In this document: piece by piece, positions 55,981-63,843 of the stretch
Numbering within the stretch: the first letter of the stretch is position 1
How the letters are laid out: each line of letters opens with the position of its first letter
Assembly (NCBI GenBank): GCA_014649155.1
Contig: BMSM01000006.1
Span: 186,001 to 250,000 of the forward strand
From: Streptomyces griseoviridis
GTDB taxonomy: Bacteria > Actinomycetota > Actinomycetes > Streptomycetales > Streptomycetaceae
Direction: 5' to 3'
DNA: 64,000 bases
Notes under the pieces: model-generated
Seen by the model: only the letters and a program-made list of their open reading frames with translations
The model's database searches: none
Told to the model about the DNA's origin: nothing
Translations under genes and position numbers: made by a program

Positions 55981-56883
55981 TCAGCCCAACTGGGCGAGCG
56001 CCTCCATCGCGATCCGTTCGAAGACCTTCTCGTCGATCGCGAAGTCCGACCCCGGGATCGGCCAGTGGACGACGATCTCGGTGAACCCCGCCTCCCGGTG
56101 CCGCCCGGCGAAGTCCACGAAGGCGTCCAGGGAACGGAACGGCTCGTTGCGGTCCGGCGTGAACCCGGTGAGCAGCACCTTGTCGAGTTCTCCCGCGTCC
56201 CGGCCGATCTCGGCGCAGGCGTCGGCCAGCCGCTCCGCCTGCGTCCGCAGCGCGCGCAGTGACTGATCGGGCGTGCCGTTCTCGAACAGCTTCGGGTCGC
56301 CGGTGGTCACCCACGCCTGCCCGTACCGGGCGGCGAGCCGCAGACCGCGCGGTCCGGTCGCGGCCACCGCGAACGGCAGCCGGGGCCGCTGCACACAGCC
56401 CGGAATGGTGCGCGCCTCGTGCGCAGCGTAGAAGTCGCCCTCGTAGGACACCGTGTCCTCGGTCAGCAGCCGGTCGAGCAGGGCGAGGAACTCGGCGAAG
56501 CGGTCGGCCCGCTCGCGCGGCGTCCAGGGCTCCTGACCGAGCGCGGTGGCGTCGAAGCCGGTGCCGCCCGCCCCTATGCCCAGCGTGATCCGTCCGCCGG
56601 AGATGTCGTCGAGGGAGATCAGTTCCTTGGCGAGCGTCACCGGGTGCCGGAAGTTGGGGGACGTCACCAGGGTGCCCAGCCGCATCCGCTCGGTGGCCGC
56701 CGCGGCCGCGGTCAGCGTCGGTACGGCACCGAACCACGGGCCGTCGCGGAAGCTGCGCCAGGAGAGGTGGTCGTAGGTGTAGGCGGCGTGGAAACCGAGC
56801 TGCTCCGCCCGTGTCCAGGCCGCGCGGCCGCCCTGGTGCCAGCGGCGATGGGGGAGGATCACGGTGCTCAGGCGCAGACTCAT
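55981..56883 (-). CDS. LLM-class F420-dependent oxidoreductase-like protein
   Basis: A 300-residue luciferase-like TIM-barrel protein. Blocks RAEQLGFHAAYTYDHLSWRSFRDGPWFGAVPTLTAAAAATERMRLGTLVTSPNFRHPVTLAKELISLDDISGGRITLGIGAGG are typical and suggest F420 or FMN binding. The substrate is unknown. ATG at 56883 has TAGGCT seven bases upstream and no Shine-Dalgarno, so it is probably leaderless. A parS site and a 30-bp repeat lie upstream. Confidence 0.88.
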   Translation of the reverse strand: MSLRLSTVILPHRRWHQGGRAAWTRAEQLGFHAAYTYDHLSWRSFRDGPWFGAVPTLTAAAAATERMRLGTLVTSPNFRHPVTLAKELISLDDISGGRITLGIGAGGTGFDATALGQEPWTPRERADRFAEFLALLDRLLTEDTVSYEGDFYAAHEARTIPGCVQRPRLPFAVAATGPRGLRLAARYGQAWVTTGDPKLFENGTPDQSLRALRTQAERLADACAEIGRDAGELDKVLLTGFTPDRNEPFRSLDAFVDFAGRHREAGFTEIVVHWPIPGSDFAIDEKVFERIAMEALAQLG

Positions 56884-56909
56884 GGCACCGAGCCTAAGCG
56901 GCGTCCGCC

Positions 56910-56923
56910 GTTTCACGTGAAAC
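56910..56923. other. parS site (exact)
   Basis: It lies 27 bp upstream of the LLM oxidoreductase start, overlapping the region where its -35 would be, so ParB could block that promoter. Confidence 0.88.
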
Positions 56924-56930
56924 AGCCCCT

Positions 56931-57110
56931 GGCCACCACGCCGCTACGAGCACCGCCCGCAGTTGCCACGCCGCTACGGAAGCCGCGAGAAGCCGCCGTG
57001 TCGCTACGGGAGCCGTCCGAAATCGCCGTGTCGTTAAGGGAGCCGTCCGAAGCCGCCGTGTCGCTACGGAATCCACGCGGTCACCGAGCCACTACAGCAA
57101 CCACGTGGTG
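56931..57110. repeat. tandem 30-bp minisatellite, five to six units
   Basis: Units begin at 56931, 56961, 56991, 57021 and 57051, with a decayed sixth to 57110. Each contains a core like GCCGTGTCGCTACGG. They lie between kptA (stop 57119) and the LLM gene. All frames are open, but none has a start, RBS or neighbour that supports coding. The repeats are contiguous with no spacers, so this is not a CRISPR array. Confidence 0.85.
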
Positions 57111-57118
57111 CCGGCGCG

Positions 57119-57682
57119 CTACCCGAACCGCAGATAGCGCGCCGGCACCGCCTCGGTCAGCCATACGCCGTTGGCGCTGATCCGGAAGACGTGGCCGTCG
57201 CGGTGCATGGCGGCGGCGTCCACCGCCAGGACCACCGGCCGGCCGCGCCGGGCACCGACCCGGGTGGCGGTCTCGCGGTCGGCCGAGAGGTGCACCGCGT
57301 GCCGGTTCATCGGCCGCAGTCCCTCGGCCCGGATGGCGTCCAGGTGGCGGGCGACCGTGCCGTGGTACAGGTGCGGCGGCGGGGTCGCCGGGGGCAGGCC
57401 GAGGTCGACGTCGACGCTGTGTCCCTGGCTGGCGCGGATGCGGGTGCCGTCGACCGCGAAGCGCTGCTTGTCGTTGGCGGCGACCACGTGGTCCAGTTCC
57501 TCGCGGCCGATGCGGAAGCCATGGGCGGCGGTCGCCGCGAGGAGGGTGTCGATCTCGACCCAGCCGCCCTCGTCCAGCGTCAGCCCGATCCGTTCCGGCT
57601 GGTGACGCAGATGCTTGGCGAGGTACTTCGACACCTTCACGGTGCGTCTCTCGTCCTCGCCCCTCTCACTTCGTTCCTTCAT
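57119..57682 (-). CDS. kptA: RNA 2'-phosphotransferase (Tpt1/KptA)
   Basis: A 187-residue protein from ATG 57682. The N-terminal winged helix begins VKVSKYLAKHLRHQPERIGLTLDEGGWVEID. The ADP-ribosyltransferase-like core has RASQGHSVDVDLGLPPATPP, LYHGTV and HLSADRETATRVGARRGRPVVLAVDA. It removes a 2'-phosphate from RNA using NAD+, although bacteria that carry it lack tRNA splicing. A GTG at 57640 directly before KVSKYLAKHL, with GAGGACGAGAGA upstream, is an alternative start. Confidence 0.92.
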   Translation of the reverse strand: MKERSERGEDERRTVKVSKYLAKHLRHQPERIGLTLDEGGWVEIDTLLAATAAHGFRIGREELDHVVAANDKQRFAVDGTRIRASQGHSVDVDLGLPPATPPPHLYHGTVARHLDAIRAEGLRPMNRHAVHLSADRETATRVGARRGRPVVLAVDAAAMHRDGHVFRISANGVWLTEAVPARYLRFG

Positions 57683-57738
57683 TCGACCAGGGTGCCGAAA
57701 GAGACGCGCGTCACGCGATCGATTTCTCCCGGGAGGTT

Positions 57739-57793
57739 TGGTCCACAGCCAAGTGATGTTATCCACAGGTCTCTTGGGGATGTCTGTGGAGAA
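57739..57793. promoter_or_regulatory. group of three DnaA boxes
   Basis: TGGTCCACA (57739-57747) is one base off TTGTCCACA. TTATCCACA (57759-57767) is exact. TTCTCCACA lies on the minus strand (57785-57793). They lie in the gap between kptA and the EphD-like gene, both on the minus strand. Confidence 0.55.
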
Positions 57794-57801
57794 CCGGCGC
57801 G

Positions 57802-59724
57802 TCACACCGGGGGATCGACCCGGGCGAGCGCGCGTCCCGCCCCCGGGACGAAGCGCGACAGGAACCGGGCGACACGCGCCTCCGCCGCGACCGGGACGAC
57901 GGCCCGGTCCCGCGCCACCGCCTCCAGGATCGCGTCGGCGACCCTCTCCGGCGGGTAGTTCCGCAGCCCGTACAGCCGGGCCGTGCGCCGCTGCCGCCGC
58001 CGCTGTCCGGCCGCGTCGGCGCCCGCGAACCGCGCCGCCGAGGTGATGCCCGTGTCCACGAACCCCGGGCAGACCGCCGTCACGCCGATGTCCCGACCGG
58101 CCAGCTCGGCGCGGAGGCACTCGCTCAGCATCAGCACCGCCGCCTTGGAGGTGCTGTACGCGGGCAGCGCCCGGGAGGGCTGGTAGGCCGACGCCGAGGC
58201 GACGTTGACGATGTGGCCGCCCTGGCCGCGCTCGGCCATGTGCCGGCCGAACAGCCGGCAGCCGTGGATCACGCCCCACAGGTTGACGCCGAGGACATCC
58301 CGCCAGTCCTGCGGCGTGGTGTCGAAGAAGGAGCCCGACAGACCGATGCCGGCGTTGTTCACCAGGACGTCCACCACGCCGTAGGCGGCGGTGACCTGGC
58401 CGGCGAGTTCCTCCATCGCCCGTTCGTCGGAGACGTCGGCGGTCTCGGCCCAGGCTGCCGGCGCGCCGGTCAGCCGGGCCCGTTCGGCGGTGCGCCGCGC
58501 GGCCGGGCCGTCCCGGTCGACGGCGATCACCCGCGCCCCGGCCCGCGCGAACGCCAGCGCCGTGGCCCGTCCGATGCCGCCGCCCGCCCCGGTGACCAGG
58601 ACGAGCTGCCCTCCGAAGCGGTGACCCCAGGGCGACTCCTCCCGGGCGTGCCCCGGGGGCGCCGTCTCCTGAACCTCCGCAGGCCCGTCGTGCCGCTCGC
58701 CCTCCACCCCCAGGGCGAAGTCCGTGATCCACACCGCCAGCAGGTCCGGCCGGGTCCGCGGAATCCAGTGCCGGGCGGGCAGGGTGCGCCGGGTCAGGTC
58801 CGGCACCCACCGCTCCAGACCGTCGTAGAGCGCCTCGGACAGGAACGCGTCGTGCACGGGGGTGATGAGCTGGACGGGCGCGTGGGCGTACGCGTCGGGG
58901 CGCGGTCGGCGCAGCCGGGGCCGTACGTTGTCCCGGTAGAGCCAGGCGCCGTGCGCCGCGTCACCGGGCAGGGACGCGGTGGGGTAGCCGGCGGAGGAAC
59001 CGGCGGGCAGCTTCTCCATGCGGCGGAGGATGCCCGGCCAGCGCTTGCCCAGCGGGCCGCGCCAGGCCAGCTCCGGCAGGACCGGCGTGTGCAGCAGGCA
59101 GATGTACCAGGACTTGGCGCCCTGGCGGAGGAGCTGGCCGGCCCGGCGCGGGGTCGGCCGCCGCAGCCGGCCGTCGATCCAGTGCCCGAAGTGGTCCAGG
59201 GACGGCCCCGACATCGAGGTGAAGGACGCGATCCGCCCCCGGGTGCGCTCGACCGTGACGAACTCCCAGGACTGCACCGAACCCCAGTCGTGCCCCACCA
59301 GGTGGACGGGCCGGTCCGGGCTCACCGCGTCGGCGACCGCCAGGAAGTCGTCCGTCAGCTTCTCCAGGGTGAACCCGCCGCGCAGCGGCCGGGGAGCCGT
59401 CGACCGGCCGTGGCCCCGGACGTCGTAGGCGACGACGTGGAAGCGGTCGGCGAGGCGGGCGGCCACCGGCGCCCACACCTCCTTGCTGTCGGGGTAGCCG
59501 TGGACGAGGACGACCGTCGGCCGCGCCGGATCACCCAGCTCGGCGACGCACAGCTCGACCTCACCGCTCCGCACACGGCGAACCCGCGCACCCTCGAAGC
59601 CCGCCCCATCGGTACCGCCGGTACCGCTGACCCCGTCGGCCCCATCGATCCCGCCGACCCCGCCAGTCCCCTCCGTACCACCAGTCCCGCCGGTCACATC
59701 CGCCACGTCTCCTCCGTCCGCCAC
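57802..59724 (-). CDS. EphD-like alpha/beta hydrolase-SDR fusion
   Basis: A protein of about 640 residues. A Gly/Thr low-complexity N-terminus is followed by an epoxide-hydrolase-type alpha/beta hydrolase (about 40-320). It has VLVHGYPDSKEVW, nucleophile Asp in VGHDWGSVQSWEF, and a His in ARHWIPRTRPD. The C-terminal short-chain dehydrogenase (about 350-640) has TGAGGGIGRA, NNAGIGLSG and YSTSK. This is the layout of mycobacterial EphD, which acts on mycolic-acid epoxides. Streptomyces lacks mycolates, so the substrate must differ. The start is uncertain: GTG 59724 with GGGAGA is chosen, and GTG 59697 or TTG 59778 are possible. Confidence 0.85.
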   Translation of the reverse strand: MADGGDVADVTGGTGGTEGTGGVGGIDGADGVSGTGGTDGAGFEGARVRRVRSGEVELCVAELGDPARPTVVLVHGYPDSKEVWAPVAARLADRFHVVAYDVRGHGRSTAPRPLRGGFTLEKLTDDFLAVADAVSPDRPVHLVGHDWGSVQSWEFVTVERTRGRIASFTSMSGPSLDHFGHWIDGRLRRPTPRRAGQLLRQGAKSWYICLLHTPVLPELAWRGPLGKRWPGILRRMEKLPAGSSAGYPTASLPGDAAHGAWLYRDNVRPRLRRPRPDAYAHAPVQLITPVHDAFLSEALYDGLERWVPDLTRRTLPARHWIPRTRPDLLAVWITDFALGVEGERHDGPAEVQETAPPGHAREESPWGHRFGGQLVLVTGAGGGIGRATALAFARAGARVIAVDRDGPAARRTAERARLTGAPAAWAETADVSDERAMEELAGQVTAAYGVVDVLVNNAGIGLSGSFFDTTPQDWRDVLGVNLWGVIHGCRLFGRHMAERGQGGHIVNVASASAYQPSRALPAYSTSKAAVLMLSECLRAELAGRDIGVTAVCPGFVDTGITSAARFAGADAAGQRRRQRRTARLYGLRNYPPERVADAILEAVARDRAVVPVAAEARVARFLSRFVPGAGRALARVDPPV

Positions 59725-59909
59725 CCGCCCGTTCTCCCGTCCGCCGCCGAATCTCCCAGTTGTTAGACGACCCGTCAACAGGGTTGCCCCGAACCGGCGG
59801 GCCGTCGTAGCCCTCAGGCAGGGGTACCCCTAAGGTCCCGTACGCCTGGAGTCGGACGCCAAGACGGACCTGCGGTCTGACGACCGGTGCCGCGGCCGTC
59901 ATTACTGTC

Positions 59910-60887
59910 ATGGACGTGACTGTGATCGCGACCGAAAGCCTGAGCAAGCGGTTCCCCCGGGTGACCGCGCTCGACCGGCTGTCCGTGGACATCGGAGCCG
60001 GTGTGACCGGACTCGTCGGGGCCAACGGCGCCGGCAAGTCCACCCTGATCAAGATCCTGCTGGGTCTGTCCCCCGCCACCGAGGGGCGCGCCGAGGTGCT
60101 CGGCCTCGACGTGGCCACCAAGGGAGCCGCCATCCGGGAACGGGTCGGCTACATGCCGGAGCACGACTGCCTGCCGCCCGACGTCTCGGCCACCGAGTTC
60201 GTCGTGCACATGGCCCGCATGTCCGGCCTGCCGCCCACCGCCGCGCGTGAGCGCACCGCGGACACGCTGCGCCACGTCGGCCTCTACGAGGAGCGCTACC
60301 GCCCCATCGGCGGCTATTCCACCGGCATGAAGCAGCGCGTCAAGCTCGCGCAGGCCCTCGTCCACGACCCCCAGCTCGTCTTCCTCGACGAGCCGACCAA
60401 CGGCCTCGACCCGGTCGGCCGCGACGAGATGCTCGGCCTGATCCGCCGCATCCACACCGACTTCGGCATCTCGGTGCTGGTCACCTCCCACCTGCTGGGC
60501 GAACTGGAACGCACCTGCGACCACGTCGTCGTCGTGGACGGCGGCACACTGCTGCGGGCCAGCTCCACCACCGACTTCACGCAGTCCACCACCACCCTCG
60601 CCGTCGAGGTCACCGACACCGACGAGCACCCCGACGGCACCCGCGCGGTGCGCGACGCGCTCCACGCGCGCGGGATCACCGTCGAGGACGGCAGCGGACT
60701 GCCCGGCGCCGGCCACGTCCTGCTGCTCACCGCCACCGGCGAGGAGACCTACGACGTGATCCGCGACGTGATCGCCGGCCTCGGCCTCGGCCTGGTCCGC
60801 ATGGAGCAGCGCCGGCACCACATAGCGGAGGTCTTCAAGGACAGCGACGACGCGCAGCGGAAGGAGGTGGTCGGCCATGGCAACTGA
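59910..60887 (+). CDS. ABC transporter ATP-binding protein 1
   Basis: A 325-residue ATPase of the ABC-2 (CcmA-like) type. Walker A is GANGAGKST with K43. The signature is YSTGMKQRVKLAQ and Walker B is LVFLDEPTNGLD. A C-terminal regulatory stretch of about 100 residues follows. It is first of four genes (ATPase-permease-ATPase-permease) with tight overlaps. ATG 59910 has no Shine-Dalgarno. GTG 59916, seven bases after TACTGT, may be the true leaderless start. Confidence 0.9.
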   Translation: MDVTVIATESLSKRFPRVTALDRLSVDIGAGVTGLVGANGAGKSTLIKILLGLSPATEGRAEVLGLDVATKGAAIRERVGYMPEHDCLPPDVSATEFVVHMARMSGLPPTAARERTADTLRHVGLYEERYRPIGGYSTGMKQRVKLAQALVHDPQLVFLDEPTNGLDPVGRDEMLGLIRRIHTDFGISVLVTSHLLGELERTCDHVVVVDGGTLLRASSTTDFTQSTTTLAVEVTDTDEHPDGTRAVRDALHARGITVEDGSGLPGAGHVLLLTATGEETYDVIRDVIAGLGLGLVRMEQRRHHIAEVFKDSDDAQRKEVVGHGN

Positions 60888-61785
60888 GCAGCCCACAGCC
60901 GCCGTCACAGGCGACCAGACCCGCATCCACAACATCGGCTACCGCGCCTACGACGGCCCCCGCCTCGGCCGCGCCTACGCCCGCCGCTCCCTCTACTCGC
61001 AGTCCCTGCGCGGTGCCTACGGCCTCGGCCGTTCGGCCAAGGCGAAGGTGCTGCCGATGCTGCTGTTCGTCGTCATGTGCCTGCCCGCCGGGATCATGGT
61101 CGCCGTCGCCGTCGTCACCAAGTCCAAGGAACTGCCCCTGGAGTACACGCGGTACGCGATCGTCCTCCAGGCGGTCATCAGCCTGTACATCGCCTCCCAG
61201 GCGCCCCAGTCGGTCTCCCGTGACCTGCGCTTCAAGACCGTGCCGCTCTACTTCTCACGGCCGATCGAAACCTCCGACTACGTCCGCGCCAAGTACGCGG
61301 CGCTGGCCTCGGCGCTGTTCCTCCTGACCGCCGCGCCGCTGATCGTCCTCTACGCGGGCGCCCTGCTCGCCGAACTCGACTTCGCGGACCAGACGGCAGG
61401 GTTCGCTCAGGGACTCGTCTCCGTGGCACTGCTCTCGCTGCTCTTCGCCGGCATCGGCCTGGTCATCGCCTCCGTCACCCCGCGCCGCGGCTTCGGCATC
61501 GCCGCCGTCATCGCCGTCCTGACCATCACCTACGGCGCGGTCTCCACGCTCCAGGCCATCGCCGACGTCCAGGACAGCACCGGCGCCATCGCCTGGATCG
61601 GCCTGTTCTCCCCGATCACCCTCATCGACGGAGTGCAGTCCGCCTTCCTCGGCGCCACCTCCGCCTTCCCCGGCGGCCACGGCCCCGGCACCGGGCAGGG
61701 CGTCGTCTACCTCCTCGTCACCCTCGGCCTGATCGCCGGCGCCCACGGCCTCCTGATCCGCCGCTACAAGAAGGTGGGCCTGTGA
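60877..61785 (+). CDS. ABC-2 permease 1
   Basis: A 302-residue protein with six hydrophobic segments after a hydrophilic N-terminus of about 55 residues (RIHNIGYRAYDGPRLGRAYARRSLYSQSLRGAYGLGRSAKAKVLP). It overlaps ATPase 1 by 11 bases and ATPase 2 by four (GTGA), so all are translated as one unit. The substrate is unknown. Confidence 0.85.
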   Translation: MATEQPTAAVTGDQTRIHNIGYRAYDGPRLGRAYARRSLYSQSLRGAYGLGRSAKAKVLPMLLFVVMCLPAGIMVAVAVVTKSKELPLEYTRYAIVLQAVISLYIASQAPQSVSRDLRFKTVPLYFSRPIETSDYVRAKYAALASALFLLTAAPLIVLYAGALLAELDFADQTAGFAQGLVSVALLSLLFAGIGLVIASVTPRRGFGIAAVIAVLTITYGAVSTLQAIADVQDSTGAIAWIGLFSPITLIDGVQSAFLGATSAFPGGHGPGTGQGVVYLLVTLGLIAGAHGLLIRRYKKVGL

Positions 61786-62693
61786 CCACCCTGAGCATCG
61801 ACCACGTCTCCCGCTGGTTCGGCAACGTGGTCGCCGTCAACGACATCACCATGACCATCGGCCCCGGCGTCACCGGCCTCCTCGGCCCCAACGGAGCCGG
61901 CAAGTCCACCCTCATCAACATGATGGGCGGCTTCCTCGCCCCCTCCACCGGCACCGTCACCCTCGACGGACAGCCGGTCTGGCGCAACGAGGACATCTAC
62001 CGGCACATCGGCATCGTCCCCGAACGCGAGGCGATGTACGACTTCCTCACCGGCAAGGAATTCGTCGTCGCCAACGCCGAACTCCACGGGCTCGGCGCCA
62101 AGGCCGCCCAGCGTGCGCTGGCCACCGTGGAGATGGAGTACGCGCAGGACCGCAAGATCGCCACGTACTCCAAGGGCATGCGCCAGCGCGTGAAAATGGC
62201 GAGCGCCCTCGTGCACGACCCCTCGCTCCTCCTCCTGGACGAGCCCTTCAACGGAATGGACCCCCGCCAGCGCATGCAGCTGATGGACCTGCTGCGGCGC
62301 ATGGGTGACGAGGGCCGCACCGTGCTGTTCTCCTCGCACATCCTCGAAGAGGTCGAACAGCTCGCCTGGCACATCGAGGTCATCGTCGCCGGACGGCACG
62401 CCGCGAGCGGTGACTTCCGCCGCATCCGCCGCCTGATGACCGACCGCCCGCACCGCTACCTGGTCCGCTCCAGCGACGACCGGGCGCTCGCCGCCGCGCT
62501 GATCGCCGACCCGTCGACCTCCGGCATCGAGGTCGACCACGCCGAGGGCGCGCTGCGCGTCCAGGCCGTCGACTTCGCCCGCTTCACCGCCCTGCTGCCC
62601 AAGGTCGCCCGGGACCACGGCATCCGGCTGCTCACGGTCTCGCCGTCCGACGAGTCCCTCGAGTCCGTCTTCTCGTACCTCGTCGCGGCGTAG
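61782..62693 (+). CDS. ABC transporter ATP-binding protein 2
   Basis: A 303-residue ATPase. Walker A is GPNGAGKST with K41, the signature is YSKGMRQRVKMAS and Walker B is LLLLDEPFNGMD. It starts with GTG at 61782 inside the permease stop. It is a paralogue of ATPase 1 and would energise permease 2, or both form a heteromeric exporter. Confidence 0.9.
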   Translation: MTTLSIDHVSRWFGNVVAVNDITMTIGPGVTGLLGPNGAGKSTLINMMGGFLAPSTGTVTLDGQPVWRNEDIYRHIGIVPEREAMYDFLTGKEFVVANAELHGLGAKAAQRALATVEMEYAQDRKIATYSKGMRQRVKMASALVHDPSLLLLDEPFNGMDPRQRMQLMDLLRRMGDEGRTVLFSSHILEEVEQLAWHIEVIVAGRHAASGDFRRIRRLMTDRPHRYLVRSSDDRALAAALIADPSTSGIEVDHAEGALRVQAVDFARFTALLPKVARDHGIRLLTVSPSDESLESVFSYLVAA

Positions 62694-62702
62694 GAGGCCA
62701 GC

Positions 62703-63422
62703 ATGTACGACCCCACAGTCGCCCGGCTCACCTACCGGGCCCTGCTCGGCCGCCGCCGGGCCCTCATCCTGGGCGCCCTGCCCCTGCTGCTGCTCGTCAT
62801 CGCCGTCGCGGTCCGCGCCCTCACCGGCGCCGACGACCAGACCGCGGCGGACGTCCTCGGCGGTTTCGCGCTCGCCACCATGGTGCCGATCATCGGCGTC
62901 ATCGCCGGCACCGGCGCCATCGGCCCGGAGATCGACGACGGCTCGGTGGTGTACCTGCTGTCCAAGCCCGTCAAGCGACCGACGATCATCTTCACCAAGC
63001 TGACCGTCGCCATCGCCGTGACGATGGTCTTCTCCGCGCTGCCCACCCTGCTCGCCGGCCTGATCCTCAACGGCAACGGCCAGCAGGTCGCCGTCGCCTA
63101 CACGGTCGCCGCGCTGGTCGCCTCCATCGCGTACGCCGCGCTCTTCCTGCTGCTCGGCACGGTCTCCCGGCACGCGGTGGTGTTCGGCCTGGTCTACGCC
63201 CTGGTCTGGGAGGCCCTCTTCGGCACCCTGGTGCCCGGCGCCCGCACCCTCAGCGTCCAGCAGTGGTCGCTCGCGGTCGCCCAGGACATCGCCGGCGGCG
63301 ACCTCGTCACCTCCGACGTCGGCCTGACCACCGCGACGGTCCTGCTGGTCCTGGTGACCGTGCTCGCCACCTGGTACGCGGGCCAGAAACTGCGGACGCT
63401 GACCCTCGCCGGGGAGGAGTGA
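62703..63422 (+). CDS. ABC-2 permease 2
   Basis: A 239-residue protein with about six hydrophobic segments (LILGALPLLLLVIAVAVRAL, GFALATMVPIIGVIAG, TKLTVAIAVTMVFSALPTLLAG, YTVAALVASIAYAALFLLLG and others), plus GSVVYLLSKPVKRPTIIF between helices. ATG 62703 follows GGAGG nine bases after ATPase 2. It ends the four-gene operon. Confidence 0.85.
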   Translation: MYDPTVARLTYRALLGRRRALILGALPLLLLVIAVAVRALTGADDQTAADVLGGFALATMVPIIGVIAGTGAIGPEIDDGSVVYLLSKPVKRPTIIFTKLTVAIAVTMVFSALPTLLAGLILNGNGQQVAVAYTVAALVASIAYAALFLLLGTVSRHAVVFGLVYALVWEALFGTLVPGARTLSVQQWSLAVAQDIAGGDLVTSDVGLTTATVLLVLVTVLATWYAGQKLRTLTLAGEE

Positions 63423-63843
63423 GCCGACGGCGGACAGGAGCGGCCGGGTGCCCGATCCGATCGGCGGCGCCCGGCCCGCCCGTTCCCGCACACCTGTGCC
63501 ATGTCCGAGCCGCCGCACCCCTGCGGGGGCGCCCCGGACCGGGAGAGGAACGGGGCGATGTCCAGGTACGACAGATCGGCCGGCTCCGGACAGGGCGGCC
63601 CGCGGCGGGTTCCGGAGCAGCAACCACCGTCCGTCGAGCCCGCCGTGCGCGGGAAGCCGCCCGGGGCGGTCGCTTCGAGCACGCGGTGCGCGCGGCGCCC
63701 GCGTGGACCGCCCACCCGGAGGATCGGCCGACCGGTGAGGCACCGGCTCGCCCCCCCCCGAGTCGTCGAAAGACCCGGGGCGAGCCGCGGTCGGGCCCGG
63801 ACTGCCCGCGCACGTCTCGATCCGTGCGTCCTCCGCCGACGGC
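63423..63843. other. intergenic region between the ABC operon and a HAD gene
   Basis: A hairpin with arms at 63442-63452 and 63466-63476 (one G:U pair) is the probable terminator of the ABC operon. A nine-C run lies near 63751. An ATG at 63558 with GGAGAGG upstream opens a frame with Streptomyces-like codons for about 45 residues, which then degrades in composition. It could be a broken gene but is not called. Confidence 0.5.

Noticed and set aside
56931..57110. CRISPR array
   Set aside because: The 30-bp units are contiguous with no unique spacers, and no cas genes are present.
63558..63740. Plus-strand ORF starting MSRYDRSAGSGQ near the right edge
   Set aside because: It starts well with an RBS but continues without a stop through the opposite HAD gene and loses Streptomyces-like composition. 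It may be a broken gene, but support is too weak to annotate.
61764..63743. 659-codon minus-strand open frame opposite ATPase 2 and permease 2
   Set aside because: Low-complexity Asp/Gly/Val/Arg text without any domain. The genuine ABC genes lie on the plus strand.
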